In this document: in pieces, positions 1 through 8,478 of the stretch
How positions within the stretch are numbered: position 1 is the first letter of the stretch
Layout of the letters: each line of letters opens with the position of its first letter
Assembly (NCBI GenBank): GCA_026388535.1
Contig: JAPLJP010000133.1
Span: forward strand, 45,688 to 84,433
DNA length: 38,746 nt
Direction: 5' to 3'
Origin: Deltaproteobacteria bacterium
GTDB lineage: Bacteria > Desulfobacterota > Syntrophia > Syntrophales > Smithellaceae
The notes under the pieces: model-generated
The model's database searches: none
The model's input: the letters and a program-made list of their open reading frames with translations, nothing else
What the model was told of the DNA's origin: nothing
Program-made: the position numbers and the translations under genes

Positions 1-330
1 AGATTGATTTTCAATGATAGTTTTGTTCCATTTTACTTTTCCGAAAGCGGTTATTCTTTGATGCAGATTCTCTAATGTTAAATCCATCTTAATAATTGTA
101 TCCACGGGCAAAAGAATATTGCCCTGAATTTTAGCGCCTGACATAGAAATATCCTTGCTGTAGTTATAGATAATTTTTTTAGAGAGATTTTTTATTTCGG
201 AGACGACAGTTATGATAATCTCGTGCTCCTCCTTAAGCCGGTCAGCCCTTCTTTTTTCGTTTTCATTCAGCGGGGCCGCCCCCCTTTTTTCGTCATCCTT
301 AACCAGTTTCATCCTCTCTCTTTCTTTCAT
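1..330 (-). CDS. PilZ domain protein, C-terminus cut by window edge
   Basis: Reading the minus strand from ATG at 330 gives an uninterrupted frame of 110 codons that runs off the window start, so the C-terminal part is missing. It contains an RRADR motif (the RxxxR of PilZ) about 30 residues in, and later DISMSGAKI, which fits the D/NxSxxG second motif. PilZ domains bind cyclic di-GMP, so this is probably a c-di-GMP receptor. The start is supported by GGAG five bases upstream of the ATG; a second in-frame ATG lies at 312, also preceded by a purine-rich stretch. The neighbouring HD-GYP protein on the same strand would degrade c-di-GMP, so the two may share a signalling theme. The exact output function is unknown. 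Confidence 0.75.
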   Translation of the reverse strand, partial: MKERERMKLVKDDEKRGAAPLNENEKRRADRLKEEHEIIITVVSEIKNLSKKIIYNYSKDISMSGAKIQGNILLPVDTIIKMDLTLENLHQRITAFGKVKWNKTIIENQS

Positions 331-512
331 AAAGCTCCATCTCTCTTTCTTTCTTTTACTTTGGAATTTTCGCTTTTCAGTCCTTACTTCCAAGCGCTCC
401 AAACCATGAAATTATAATAATTAACAACGGCTGATTCTTAATTTTCAATTCTATGTTGCCGTGATATTTCCCATTTTTTAAAAAAGGGTTCAAAGAAACT
501 AACATCAATATC

Positions 513-1427
513 TCAGTAAAGCTGATAGCCTTTTCCCCGAAACAATTTCAGGCAGGCATCAGCGACAGCAGAATCATAAAGAATTCCTTTATTTCCCTCG
601 ATCTCTTCAAGAGCGGCCTCAATTCCCAGAGCAGGACGATATGGACGGTTGGAAGCCATGGATTCAACGACATCGGAAACAGCCAGAATACGGGCCTCCA
701 TAAGAATCTCGTCCCCTTTCAAATTTTTGGGATATCCGGAACCATCCATCCTTTCATGATGCTGGTGAACAATTTGTGCCAGCGGCCAGGGGGATTCCAC
801 TTCCTTCAACATCTCGTATCCGCTGCAGGAGTGTTCTTTCATCAAGGAAAATTCCAGTTCTGTCAGCTTTGTCGGTTTGGCTAATATTTCCAAGGGTATG
901 GATAATTTCCCGATATCATGAAGGGAACCGGCCATGCGCACACCATCCATTTTTTCTTGAGCTAATCCCATCTCCGCGGCAATGGCGCAGGCCAGATTTG
1001 CGGAGCGAAGCTGGTGGCCGACCTTATATGGCTCCCTGGCCTCTACGGCGGAAACCATGACCTGGATAGTAGCGCCGACAGCATTCTTGAGGCTGTCAAT
1101 TGTATGTTGAAGCTCATGATCCGACCGTTTGCGCTTGGATCTAGCTTCTGCGGCTTCTAATTCTCTGGCTATAGCAGGACCGAGACGAGATAAATTATTC
1201 TTTGCTACATAATCTCTGGCGCCTAAACGCATACATTCTACGATCACGTCTTCGCCGGCAGTTCCGGACACAATGATGAGAGGAATATCCGCACGTGATT
1301 CGTTTATTAATGCAATGGCTGAGGGGACATTAAAATTTGGCATTTTATAATCGCAAAGAATTATGTCCCATTGCTTTTCCCGGAGGGCTTTTTTCATTGT
1401 GGTGGAGTCGTCCACCCATTCGTACAC
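513..1427 (-). CDS. HD-GYP response regulator with truncated receiver domain (possible pseudogene)
   Basis: The 304-residue product has most of a receiver domain (putative phosphoacceptor D26 in CDYKMP, then IVSGT and a conserved Lys in VAKNN) followed by an HD-GYP phosphodiesterase domain with HDIGK and HHERMDGSGYP. The family hydrolyses cyclic di-GMP. The receiver begins too late: the first beta strand and acidic pocket, normally about 30 residues earlier, are absent. Upstream in-frame codons (to about 1505) stay open but do not encode them and contain no ATG. The only available start is GTG at 1427, with no convincing ribosome binding site. The gene has therefore probably lost its 5' end. 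Homology across the remainder is good, so a shortened functional protein cannot be excluded. Confidence 0.8.
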   Translation of the reverse strand: MYEWVDDSTTMKKALREKQWDIILCDYKMPNFNVPSAIALINESRADIPLIIVSGTAGEDVIVECMRLGARDYVAKNNLSRLGPAIARELEAAEARSKRKRSDHELQHTIDSLKNAVGATIQVMVSAVEAREPYKVGHQLRSANLACAIAAEMGLAQEKMDGVRMAGSLHDIGKLSIPLEILAKPTKLTELEFSLMKEHSCSGYEMLKEVESPWPLAQIVHQHHERMDGSGYPKNLKGDEILMEARILAVSDVVESMASNRPYRPALGIEAALEEIEGNKGILYDSAVADACLKLFRGKGYQLY

Positions 1428-1508
1428 CGGATTAGAAAATAAGCAATAAAAAGTGAAGGCAATAGCGATTATTGTCCCTCGAACTACTGGTTTTGTCAGT
1501 CGTCCGAC

Positions 1509-1679
1509 TTATTTTTTCGCTACGGAAAATAAAATCAAACCTATCCCTAATATGATCAGTGTTATAGGACAGGGAAGCGGAAGCCCTAGAGGATTCGGCT
1601 TATTCAGAATCATTAATGTGGAATCTGCAATAAGAAGAAGTCCGGATACAATGAAGCATATTTTTGATATTTTTAACAT
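1509..1679 (-). CDS. Small two-helix membrane protein, 56 aa, unknown function
   Basis: An ATG at 1679 preceded by AGAGAGG at good spacing opens a 56-codon frame ending in TAA at 1509-1511. The product is strongly hydrophobic: a first segment at about residues 7-25 and a second at about 38-53, separated by a Pro-rich turn (KPNPLGLPLPCP), and a short basic tail ending AKK. This composition suggests a two-pass inner membrane protein or a small signal-anchored protein. I do not recognise the family. It sits directly upstream of, and in the same direction as, the truncated HD-GYP gene, about 80 bases away. A longer open frame on the opposite strand (1453-1698) is its shadow and has no ribosome binding site. 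Confidence 0.55.
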   Translation of the reverse strand: MLKISKICFIVSGLLLIADSTLMILNKPNPLGLPLPCPITLIILGIGLILFSVAKK

Positions 1680-1809
1680 AAATACCTCTCTGTCATGAAT
1701 TTTGCTTGGTACTATTATCTTCTCATTTATACAGCTTTGCCTTTTGCCGCCGAATCGTGGTGGGCGGCAGTATAGGTATATTGCTCTTTTGTGTCAACCA
1801 CGAATATTA

Positions 1810-1910
1810 TACCCCAAAGCAAGCAGTGGGGTATAATATCCTCCGCTTTGCGGGATAATTCGATCTGCAAGCTTCAGCGCACTTTGTTTCTAAAGATTGG
1901 GTCTCATTAC
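1810..1910 (+). repeat. Family C intergenic repeat, copy 1
   Basis: The copy starts with a small hairpin (ATACCCC...GGGGTAT around 1810-1834), then GGGATAATTC at 1852-1861, then a segment beginning GCAAGCTTCAG and ending GGGTCTCATTA. The same order of words recurs near 19967-20124 and 20632-20728. It lies in the 419-base space between the small membrane protein and the ABC permease; I see no gene in the rest of that space. A GC-rich inverted repeat at about 1743-1767 may be a further fragment of repetitive sequence. Confidence 0.55.
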
Positions 1911-2098
1911 AACTTACCAATTTCCACACATTTCATTATGGAAATTCGAGTTTTACCAAGGAAATATAGGCCGAAAAAAGCGGATGGTATGCTCCAAAGC
2001 TTACTTTGAAGTCATGCCCTTAATCACCCTTGAAGTCCTGCATACTAGTTGAGATTGGTTTAACCTTGAGATATATCCAATATAAATGTCTTAGTATA

Positions 2099-2863
2099 TC
2101 ACTTCATCCTGCTGAACAAGACGCTTCCCAGCAAAAACATAATTACGGCAAAGAAAAAGATGATGCCGAAGTCGATATAAAAAGGAAAAGCGTTCACATG
2201 GAGCAGAGCGCCGCGAACGCCGTCCACTGCGTAAGTCAATGGATTGAGTTTGACCAGGCTCTGCAGCCACAAGGGCAGTTTGTTATCCACCGGGAAAAGA
2301 GCGCCGGAGAGAAAGAAAAGAGGGAAGACAACAAATGTCGAAACGACCTGAAAGCCTTCCAGGCTCTCCAGCATCGAGCCGATAGCCAACCCCATAGAAA
2401 CAAGCGCGATTGATGTTATCAGCAGAAATAATAATGCCAGCGGGATTCCCCAGGGATTGACGGAAGGAAACAAAAACGAGAAAATAAAAAGGATAAGAAT
2501 CTGCAAAGTAACATCCGTGCAACCGCCTAGCACTTTGCCCATAAAAATACTGATACGCGATACCGGCGCCACCAGCACCGCCTTGAGCACATCCAGCTTC
2601 CGGTCCCAGACAATATAAAGTCCGAAAAATACAGAGCCGAAAAGCACCGACATGGTCAGTATGCCTGGGTAAATGTAATCCCGGTAATTGATATCACTGA
2701 TACTGATACTGGCTCCCACACCACTGCCGAAGAGGAACAGCCACATCAGCGGCTGAACGACGCTGGAGACGATTCTGCTTTTTTCTCTCCTGAACACTAT
2801 AAACTCGCGCCACCATAAGGCGTAAATTCCCATCAGTTCTTTTTGCAGACGATTATTGTTCAT
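2099..2863 (-). CDS. ABC-2 type transporter permease
   Basis: The product is about 254 residues with six hydrophobic segments and the overall form of ABC-2 permeases of the DrrB/NodJ type (RREKSRIVSSVVQPLMW near the N-terminus, then FFLSGALFPVD and LNPLTYAVDGVRG near the C-terminus). It would form the membrane channel for the ATPase encoded immediately upstream. I place the start at ATG 2863 because AGGGGA lies about eight bases before it and the ATPase stop codon lies one base before it; an earlier in-frame start at 2902 would overlap the ATPase by 38 bases. Substrates of this family include lipids, polysaccharides and drugs; nothing here fixes the substrate. Confidence 0.9.
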   Translation of the reverse strand: MNNNRLQKELMGIYALWWREFIVFRREKSRIVSSVVQPLMWLFLFGSGVGASISISDINYRDYIYPGILTMSVLFGSVFFGLYIVWDRKLDVLKAVLVAPVSRISIFMGKVLGGCTDVTLQILILFIFSFLFPSVNPWGIPLALLFLLITSIALVSMGLAIGSMLESLEGFQVVSTFVVFPLFFLSGALFPVDNKLPLWLQSLVKLNPLTYAVDGVRGALLHVNAFPFYIDFGIIFFFAVIMFLLGSVLFSRMK

Positions 2864-2864
2864 C

Positions 2865-3842
2865 TTATTTTCCCCTCTGGCGGTAACGCGCCACGGAGTC
2901 AACCCAACTTCCGGAGTCTTCCGGTGAATCTTCCCGGATATCGTGACCGGTCAGTTTGATAAAGACATCATTAAGTGTCGGCACTCTTGTTTCCACACAT
3001 TCCACATGAGGAATTATGGAAAGCAATTCCGGCAGGTGGAGATGGGCATCCTTCATGGTTATCTCCACAGCGTCTTCATTTAGTTTCACGTCCGTTACAT
3101 AAGGCAGGGCTTGTATCTTTTGCAGGGGTGGTTCTTTGGCCCGAATAACGACCAGATCGCCGCCCAGGGATTGTTTGAGGTTATCCGGAGCATCCAGCGC
3201 CATAATTTGTCCCTGGTCAATAATACCCACTCTATCGCACACCTGCTCCGCCTCTTCCATATAATGAGTGGTCAGGACAACTGTGGTCTGCTCTTTTTGC
3301 GCCATTTTTTTGATATAGTCCCAGGTGCGGGCGCGCGTTTGCGGATCAAGCCCGAGTGTCGGCTCGTCTAGAAAGAGCACCGCCGGCTGATGCAGAAGGC
3401 CGCGCGCCAGTTCCAGTCTGCGGCGCATTCCGCCGGAATAAGTGCGGGTTATATCTTTACTGCGATCCCGGAGATCCACAAGCTCCAGCATTTCCGCTAT
3501 TCTTTTTTCCCGCTGTCGGGCAGGCATGCCATAGAGGCGGGCATGAAGTTCAAGATTTTCATAACCGGTAAGAACCGTATCGAGCGTCGGGTCCTGAAAA
3601 ACGATACCCACCTGACGCCGGACTGCGTCCGGATTTTTTACGACATCAAAACCGGCCAATGTGGCGCGGCCCGAAGTCGGCCGGATAATCGTACAGAGCA
3701 TCCCGATGGTTGTGGTCTTACCCGCGCCGTTAGGGCCCAGTAGGCCGAATATCTCGCCTTTCTCGATATTCAAATCGATGCCCCGCACAGCCTGAATCTT
3801 GCCGAAGGTTTTAGTGAGAGCTTTAATCTCGATGATTGACAT
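2865..3842 (-). CDS. ABC transporter ATP-binding protein, DrrA/NodI type
   Basis: This 325-residue ATPase has a Walker A (GPNGAGKTTT, about residue 37), a Q-loop region (IVFQDP), the signature SGGMRRR, Walker B (LFLDEPTLGLDP), and a switch His in LTTHYMEEA. The C-terminal 90 residues form the extension usual in DrrA-type exporters of antibiotics and polyketides. Its stop codon is one base from the permease start, so the two are translationally linked, and the SnoaL-like gene ends seven bases upstream of its start. The unit is transcribed away from the ketosynthase operon and shares its intergenic space, so it might serve the same pathway, which is an inference. Confidence 0.93.
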   Translation of the reverse strand: MSIIEIKALTKTFGKIQAVRGIDLNIEKGEIFGLLGPNGAGKTTTIGMLCTIIRPTSGRATLAGFDVVKNPDAVRRQVGIVFQDPTLDTVLTGYENLELHARLYGMPARQREKRIAEMLELVDLRDRSKDITRTYSGGMRRRLELARGLLHQPAVLFLDEPTLGLDPQTRARTWDYIKKMAQKEQTTVVLTTHYMEEAEQVCDRVGIIDQGQIMALDAPDNLKQSLGGDLVVIRAKEPPLQKIQALPYVTDVKLNEDAVEITMKDAHLHLPELLSIIPHVECVETRVPTLNDVFIKLTGHDIREDSPEDSGSWVDSVARYRQRGK

Positions 3843-3849
3843 AAAATTT

Positions 3850-4248
3850 CTATTTCTTTTGAGATTGTTTTTCTTTTATTTTTCTTAATAGATTTGCCGT
3901 ATCAAAATATACCTCATTGCGGACAATTTTATCATTTAATATTTCAACTATATCCAAGCCATATTCAACAACCGTGTCATTATTAACAGGAAGGGACACC
4001 TTCCATTTCAATGTAAAACCTTTTTCTGTCGGAAATATTTCAATCTGCTCATATTTCCAGTCGGGATAAGGAATTAGAAATTTTCTAAAATAGGCTAATA
4101 TTTTTTCATGACCCGTCAGACCTTTAGGGATGAAAGGATCTGAATAAAATGCGTCCTCAGAATAAAATGATATTAGCAATTCCGGCCTGTTACCAGTCCA
4201 GGCAGGCAACCATTGATTGCAAAAATTATTTGCTTTTTCTAATTCCAT
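3850..4248 (-). CDS. SnoaL-like / NTF2-fold protein
   Basis: The product is about 132 residues, the usual size for a single NTF2-like domain. It has the pattern of SnoaL-like proteins: an N-terminal helix, FYSEDAFYSDPF, GHEKILAYFRKF, and a C-terminal sheet. Members include polyketide cyclases, steroid isomerases and many proteins of unknown function. ATG 4248 is chosen because AAGGAG lies six bases before it; the GTG at 4266 would put that binding site inside the coding region. It is first of a three-gene minus-strand unit with the ABC transporter. A ring-forming role in polyketide tailoring is possible but not shown by the sequence. Confidence 0.75.
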   Translation of the reverse strand: MELEKANNFCNQWLPAWTGNRPELLISFYSEDAFYSDPFIPKGLTGHEKILAYFRKFLIPYPDWKYEQIEIFPTEKGFTLKWKVSLPVNNDTVVEYGLDIVEILNDKIVRNEVYFDTANLLRKIKEKQSQKK

Positions 4249-4400
4249 GATTTTCTCCTTTTTCACGATGGGACTATGACGGGATTATATGAATAATGAT
4301 TCCGGGTGTCAAAGTAATATTGACTACCAAAGCGTGGGCAATGTTGATGTATGCCGTCTGTGCAAGTTGTGCTAAGAATTGACCTGCCGGCAATATTTGT

Positions 4401-4429
4401 TTGACTTTTAACTGGCACCAAATTAAGTT
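4401..4429 (+). promoter_or_regulatory. Weak candidate promoter upstream of the ketosynthase operon
   Basis: TTGACT at 4401-4406 resembles a -35 box and is followed after 17 bases by TAAGTT, a poor -10 match. An alternative -10 (TATAAA near 4451) lacks a clear -35. The 277 bases between the divergent SnoaL-like gene and the ketosynthase must contain promoters for both directions; this is the best match I can see on the plus strand. Confidence 0.2.
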
Positions 4430-4469
4430 TTAGAAAATCTGGTGAAATTGTATAAAATAATATTTTTAG

Positions 4470-4503
4470 ATTGCCACGGTCACTGTCGTGACCTCGCAAT
4501 GAC
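4470..4503 (-). repeat. Family B repeat, short copy
   Basis: GATTGCCACG, a small inverted core GTCACTGTCGTGAC, and CTCGCAATGACA together give a short TGTCATTGCGAG...GCAATC element read on the minus strand. It lies just before the ketosynthase. The open frame continues upstream through it, which would add a spurious N-terminal extension to that protein if the first ATG were used. Confidence 0.6.
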
Positions 4504-4525
4504 AAATTATGACAGGTGTTTTGAT

Positions 4526-5770
4526 TTGAAAAAACGTATTGTAATTACAGGATTGGGAACATTAAACGCCATCGCCAATAACGTGCCGGATTTCGCGCGC
4601 GCGCTCAAGGAAGGCGTATGCGGCATAGAGCCGATTGACCTCTTTGACACAGCCGGTTTCCGCTCTCAAACGGGCGGCCAGATCAAAAATTTTATTCCCC
4701 GTGATTATATTCCCCGAAATTTCTCCATGAAGAGAATGTCGCGGGCGGATATGCTCTCTTTTGCCGCGACACTAGAGGCTCTTCGCGACTCCGGGCTTTA
4801 CCCTCTGTCGGAAGAATTAAAAGAAGAAATGGGCGTGGTCATCGGCGGCGGCGCCGGAGGACTTTTGGAAGCGGAAGAATTCTACGATGATTTATTAAAA
4901 AATATTGGCAAGAACGCGAAGTTTTCCAAACTCTCCGCATTATTTTGCGCTTCTTCCGCTGATCGCATTGCCTCCGCTTTTGGGTTCACAGGACCGAAGT
5001 CAACTTTTATGACCGCCTGTTCCGGAGGCGCTACAGCGCTGGGCTACGCGCGGGATTTGATTCTCAACGGCCATGCGTCCATCATGCTTGCCGGCGGCGT
5101 GGAACCTATGTGCCGGATTACCTATGCCGCCTTTAACGCGTTGAAGTCCGTTGATCCTGAGACTTGTCGGCCTTTTGATAAAAACCGCGCCGGACTTTCG
5201 CTTGGCGAAGCCGCGGCAATAATGGTTCTGGAGGAACTGGATTCCGCACTGGGCAGAGGGGCAAAAATTTATGGTGAGGTTTTGGGCTATGGCATTACTT
5301 GTGATTCTTTCCATATGACCGCCCCCGATGAACAAGCTTCCGGCGCTGTTCGCTCCATGCAAGCAGCGTTAAAGGACAGCGGCCTTTCCGTAAAAGATAT
5401 CGATTACATCAACGCGCACGGCACGGCCACACCGGTCAATGATGTTATGGAAACAAAAGCAATCAAGGAAGTGTTCGGCAAGCGCGCTTATTCGATTCCG
5501 GTGAGTTCAACCAAATCCATGCACGCGCACACGCTGGGGGCCGCGGGCGCCCTGGAAGGCATTGTGTCCGTGCTGGCATTGCAGCATGGTTTTATACCGC
5601 CGACTATCAATTATCAGGAAAGCGATCCGCAGTGTGATCTGGATTACGTTACCTCTGGTTCAAGAAAAGCGAATCTGCGTGCCGTTCTTTCCAACTCCTT
5701 TGCCTTCGGGGGCAACAACACTACGGTAATTTTCGGCAAGTATTCCGAAAGGGGCGCGGTCAATGAATAA
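4526..5770 (+). CDS. Beta-ketoacyl synthase, FabF-like, active (KS1)
   Basis: From TTG 4526 the product is 414 residues, the normal FabF length, and starts KKRIVITGLG as the family does. Catalytic Cys165 (TACSGG), His298 (NAHGT), Lys330 (STKS) and His335 (HTLGAAG) are all visible, so it should catalyse decarboxylative Claisen condensation on ACP-bound substrates. The open frame extends to an ATG at 4442, but that extension is translated repeat sequence, so I prefer TTG, with AGG nine bases upstream. It overlaps the next gene by eight bases. The pair has the KS/chain-length-factor arrangement of type II polyketide and aryl polyene systems. It opens the plus-strand cluster. Confidence 0.9.
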   Translation: MKKRIVITGLGTLNAIANNVPDFARALKEGVCGIEPIDLFDTAGFRSQTGGQIKNFIPRDYIPRNFSMKRMSRADMLSFAATLEALRDSGLYPLSEELKEEMGVVIGGGAGGLLEAEEFYDDLLKNIGKNAKFSKLSALFCASSADRIASAFGFTGPKSTFMTACSGGATALGYARDLILNGHASIMLAGGVEPMCRITYAAFNALKSVDPETCRPFDKNRAGLSLGEAAAIMVLEELDSALGRGAKIYGEVLGYGITCDSFHMTAPDEQASGAVRSMQAALKDSGLSVKDIDYINAHGTATPVNDVMETKAIKEVFGKRAYSIPVSSTKSMHAHTLGAAGALEGIVSVLALQHGFIPPTINYQESDPQCDLDYVTSGSRKANLRAVLSNSFAFGGNNTTVIFGKYSERGAVNE

Positions 5771-7004
5771 AGAACAGCAAAAAGATAGCGCCCAGCGCGT
5801 GGTTGTAACCGGTATCGGTATGGTAACTCCTCTGGGAATAGGCAGGGAAGAATTCGGTCGGCGGCTTTTTTCCGGCGAAACCGCCATTGCGGAAATAAAA
5901 ACATTTGATACCAGTACCTTTGGCTCGCATCTGGGAGCGGAAGTTACCAATTTCAATCCGCGTGATTTTATTTCCGTGAAAAACATGCGGCGGATGGACA
6001 AAACATCTCTTATGACGGCGGCCTCGGCTCGTATGGCCCTGGATGACGCAGGGATACAAATTACACAAGAAAACCGTGATCGCGTCGGCATTATTCTTGG
6101 CACCGCATTCGGCGCGACGGATGTAACTGCCCAGGTTGCAGGAACACTGCTTACGGAAGGCCCCTCGTCCGTCAACCCGATATTGGTTCCCAACATCGTT
6201 ATGAACGCTCCCGCGGGCCATACTTCCATTGAGTTGGGATTTCGCGGCGTCAACACAACGGTGACTCATTTCGCTGTTTCTGCCGAAAACGCGATTGCTT
6301 ATGCCGCGGCAGAAATAAGGCGCGGCACCGCTGATTTTATTCTCGCCGGCGGAGTGGACATTTTATCCAAATTTTATTATGAATCTCTGACAAAATTTCA
6401 CGCCCTTTCTCCGCAGAATGGGGGGCCGGAAGCTTGCCGCCCCTTTGACAAAGACCGCAATGGAACAGTAGTCGGAGAAGGCTGCGGAATAATTTGTCTG
6501 GAGAGCATGGAATCGGCCAAAGCTAGAGGGCGCAAACCATATTGCGAAATTAAAGGCATCGGCATGGGATCATCACCCACAACACCGACCGGCTGGCCGC
6601 AAAATTCAGACGGTATTAAACGGACATTGGGCCGCGCGCTGAAAAACGCGGGTAGTTCTATAAACGATATTCAGGCTATTTTTGCGGCGGCGAACGGCGG
6701 CAGGATTCTCGATGCCGTGGAGGCAGACGCTTACGCCGAAATATTTGCCGATTCAAAAAATAAAACGTTAATCACTGCGCTCAAAGGCGCCACAGGAGAA
6801 AGTTTTTCCGGCGGCGGCATCAGAGCTTGCGCTTTGGCACTGTCTATGGAAAAAAATATGTTGCCGCCTGCGATGGGCTTGACAAATCCTCTGAGACCAC
6901 TTGAATTTGTCATTGGAGATAAAAAAGAGATAGAAATCAATAATATTGCTCTCGCCGGTATTTCTTTCGGCGGGACTTACGCATATCTGATTTTCGGCAA
7001 ATGA
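5763..7004 (+). CDS. Degenerate ketosynthase / chain-length-factor-like (CLF1)
   Basis: This 413-residue protein has the full thiolase-fold ketosynthase layout (VVVTGIGMVTPLG at the start, CRPFDKDRNGTVVGEG in the middle, GISFGGTYAYLIFGK at the end). The active site is lost: the Cys position aligns with Ala171 (THFAVS), the first His falls in AANGG, and the second His is Glu in TGESFSGGG. Such proteins act as the beta partner of KS/CLF heterodimers and help set chain length. It overlaps KS1 by eight bases, which fits an obligate heterodimer. CLFs of actinobacterial type II PKS usually have Gln at the Cys position, so Ala here marks a different lineage. Confidence 0.88.
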   Translation: MNKEQQKDSAQRVVVTGIGMVTPLGIGREEFGRRLFSGETAIAEIKTFDTSTFGSHLGAEVTNFNPRDFISVKNMRRMDKTSLMTAASARMALDDAGIQITQENRDRVGIILGTAFGATDVTAQVAGTLLTEGPSSVNPILVPNIVMNAPAGHTSIELGFRGVNTTVTHFAVSAENAIAYAAAEIRRGTADFILAGGVDILSKFYYESLTKFHALSPQNGGPEACRPFDKDRNGTVVGEGCGIICLESMESAKARGRKPYCEIKGIGMGSSPTTPTGWPQNSDGIKRTLGRALKNAGSSINDIQAIFAAANGGRILDAVEADAYAEIFADSKNKTLITALKGATGESFSGGGIRACALALSMEKNMLPPAMGLTNPLRPLEFVIGDKKEIEINNIALAGISFGGTYAYLIFGK

Positions 7005-7126
7005 TACCATCTCGCTTTCTGCGGCTAACTTTGTTGGCATCGTCGTCGGCTTCCTCAACGTATTGTCATATACGCCTCGTTGCCTCCTCCTTGCCGCCGC
7101 GTTATCCTTTGAAATCGAAATGGTAT
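7004..7126 (+). repeat. Family A repeat, copy 1 (123 bp, 16-bp imperfect inverted ends)
   Basis: The left end ATACCATCTCGCTTTC and the reverse complement of the right end, ATACCATTTCGATTTC, match at 14 of 16 positions. The interior holds GGCTAACTTTGTTGGC and a central CGTAT...ATACG stem, so the whole element can fold as a long stem-loop. The left end overlaps the last base of the preceding stop codon. It separates CLF1 from the radical SAM gene. Confidence 0.8.
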
Positions 7127-7200
7127 AAACTTTTGTCGCACCCCCCAAATGGGAAACATATTTTTTATTGGCGGAAATCATAAAATATTGTAAACAGCGC

Positions 7201-7219
7201 AAGGCTTCAGAAAAGCCTT
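7201..7219 (+). other. Short hairpin before radical SAM gene
   Basis: AAGGCTT at 7201-7207 pairs with AAGCCTT at 7213-7219 across a five-base loop. No U-run follows on the plus strand, so it is not a good intrinsic terminator. It may influence the leader of the radical SAM mRNA. Confidence 0.35.
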
Positions 7220-7248
7220 TAACAAATTAATTGATTGAAAGAAGAAGC

Positions 7249-8478
7249 ATGAAATTTAAATTGATTTATCCGAAGTGGGAAAAGCTAGACAGGCAAACGC
7301 CGTTTATCTTGCCGCCGCATGGGCCGGTGGTTTTTGCCGCCGCACTGCCTGATTATGTGGATGTGAAATTTATTGATGAAAACATACAGGAGATTGACTT
7401 TGATCAGGCGGCGGATTTTATCGGCATTTCCGTAATGCTGACCGCTCAAATAAAACGCGGTTGGGAAATAGCCGATAAATTCCGCGAAAAAGGAATCAAG
7501 GTTATATTCGGCGGAATCGCCACAATGCTGCACGCTGAAGAAACTCAAGAACATGCCGACTGCGTTTTTCTGGGTGAGGCCGAAGGCCGGATGGAACAGG
7601 TATTCACGGATTTTAAAAACGGCAAACTACAAAAGGTTTATAACTATATGCAGGATTTCCCGGCCATTGAAAATGTCGGGACGGCAAGGCGCGGTATTTT
7701 AAACCGCGCAATGTATAATTACCGAGGCGTGCAGATGGTCGATCTGGTGCACGCGTCGCGCGGCTGCCGCTTCAACTGCTATCCGTGCGCTGTGAGATTT
7801 CTGGGTGGCAGAAGTTTCCGTCCCCGACCCTTTGATAAAGTAGTCGCGGAAATGGCCAGCATTGACAACAACAGGCTTTTCATCGTTGATAATTCTCTGG
7901 CTCAGGACAAACAATGGGAAATGGATTTGTTCAGGGAAATGATTCCTTTGAAAAAGAAGTGGTGCTGTCACCCCATAGAAGATGACGACAAGGTGCTGGA
8001 TCTGGCCGCGCAGGCCGGCGCGTGGTTTGTGTATCAGGCGATTTTCGATTCTTCTGATTTCATCCGCGACCGTATCAAACGCTATCACGATTACGGCATT
8101 GCCGTGGAAGGCAGTATTCTTCTCGGGCTTGATTATCACACTGAAGATTACATTAAAAAGCTGGTTGATTTTCTGCTGGAGGTTGATCTGGATATGGCGG
8201 AATTCACCGTGCTCACCCCTTTTCCGCACACCCGCACGTTTGACGATTTGCATAACGAGAAAAGAATATTCACTTATGATTGGAATAATTACACTTGCGG
8301 AAAAGTTGTTTTTCAGCCTAAATTATTGACCCCGGAAGAATTGCAGTCACTTTATTATTACGCTTGGGATAAATTTTATGAGGAAGAGCCGCAAAATTAT
8401 AAAATGTTCAAGATGCTAAAAAAAGTAATGGATAAAGAAAGGGCGGATGGAACATATAAGCCGCGCGTGCGCAAGTGA
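7249..8478 (+). CDS. Radical SAM protein with N-terminal B12-binding-like domain
   Basis: The product is about 409 residues. Residues 1-140 form a Rossmann-like region of the B12-binding type, and C173, C177 and C180 form the CxxxCxxC motif that binds the [4Fe-4S] cluster and SAM. The C-terminal half continues as a TIM-barrel-like radical SAM domain. The start at ATG 7249 is preceded by a purine-rich AAAGAAGAAG; TTG 7231 is also in frame. The family includes methyltransferases and ring-rearranging enzymes, so a methylation or carbon-skeleton change on the polyketide product is plausible. I cannot see the substrate. It lies alone between two family A repeats, directly after the KS/CLF pair. 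Confidence 0.85.
   Translation: MKFKLIYPKWEKLDRQTPFILPPHGPVVFAAALPDYVDVKFIDENIQEIDFDQAADFIGISVMLTAQIKRGWEIADKFREKGIKVIFGGIATMLHAEETQEHADCVFLGEAEGRMEQVFTDFKNGKLQKVYNYMQDFPAIENVGTARRGILNRAMYNYRGVQMVDLVHASRGCRFNCYPCAVRFLGGRSFRPRPFDKVVAEMASIDNNRLFIVDNSLAQDKQWEMDLFREMIPLKKKWCCHPIEDDDKVLDLAAQAGAWFVYQAIFDSSDFIRDRIKRYHDYGIAVEGSILLGLDYHTEDYIKKLVDFLLEVDLDMAEFTVLTPFPHTRTFDDLHNEKRIFTYDWNNYTCGKVVFQPKLLTPEELQSLYYYAWDKFYEEEPQNYKMFKMLKKVMDKERADGTYKPRVRK

Noticed and set aside
212-417. Two overlapping plus-strand open frames rich in Ser, Phe and Leu
   Set aside because: They are antisense shadows of the PilZ gene, have low-complexity composition and no ribosome binding site.
1453-1698. 81-codon plus-strand frame
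   Set aside because: The minus strand in the same place encodes a better-supported 56-residue membrane protein with a ribosome binding site.
1791-2413. Plus-strand frames across the family C repeat and the permease end
   Set aside because: One is repeat sequence, the other is antisense to a clear ABC permease.
5660-6269. Long minus-strand frames inside the CLF1 gene
   Set aside because: They are antisense to a conserved ketosynthase-family gene and show no recognisable domain.
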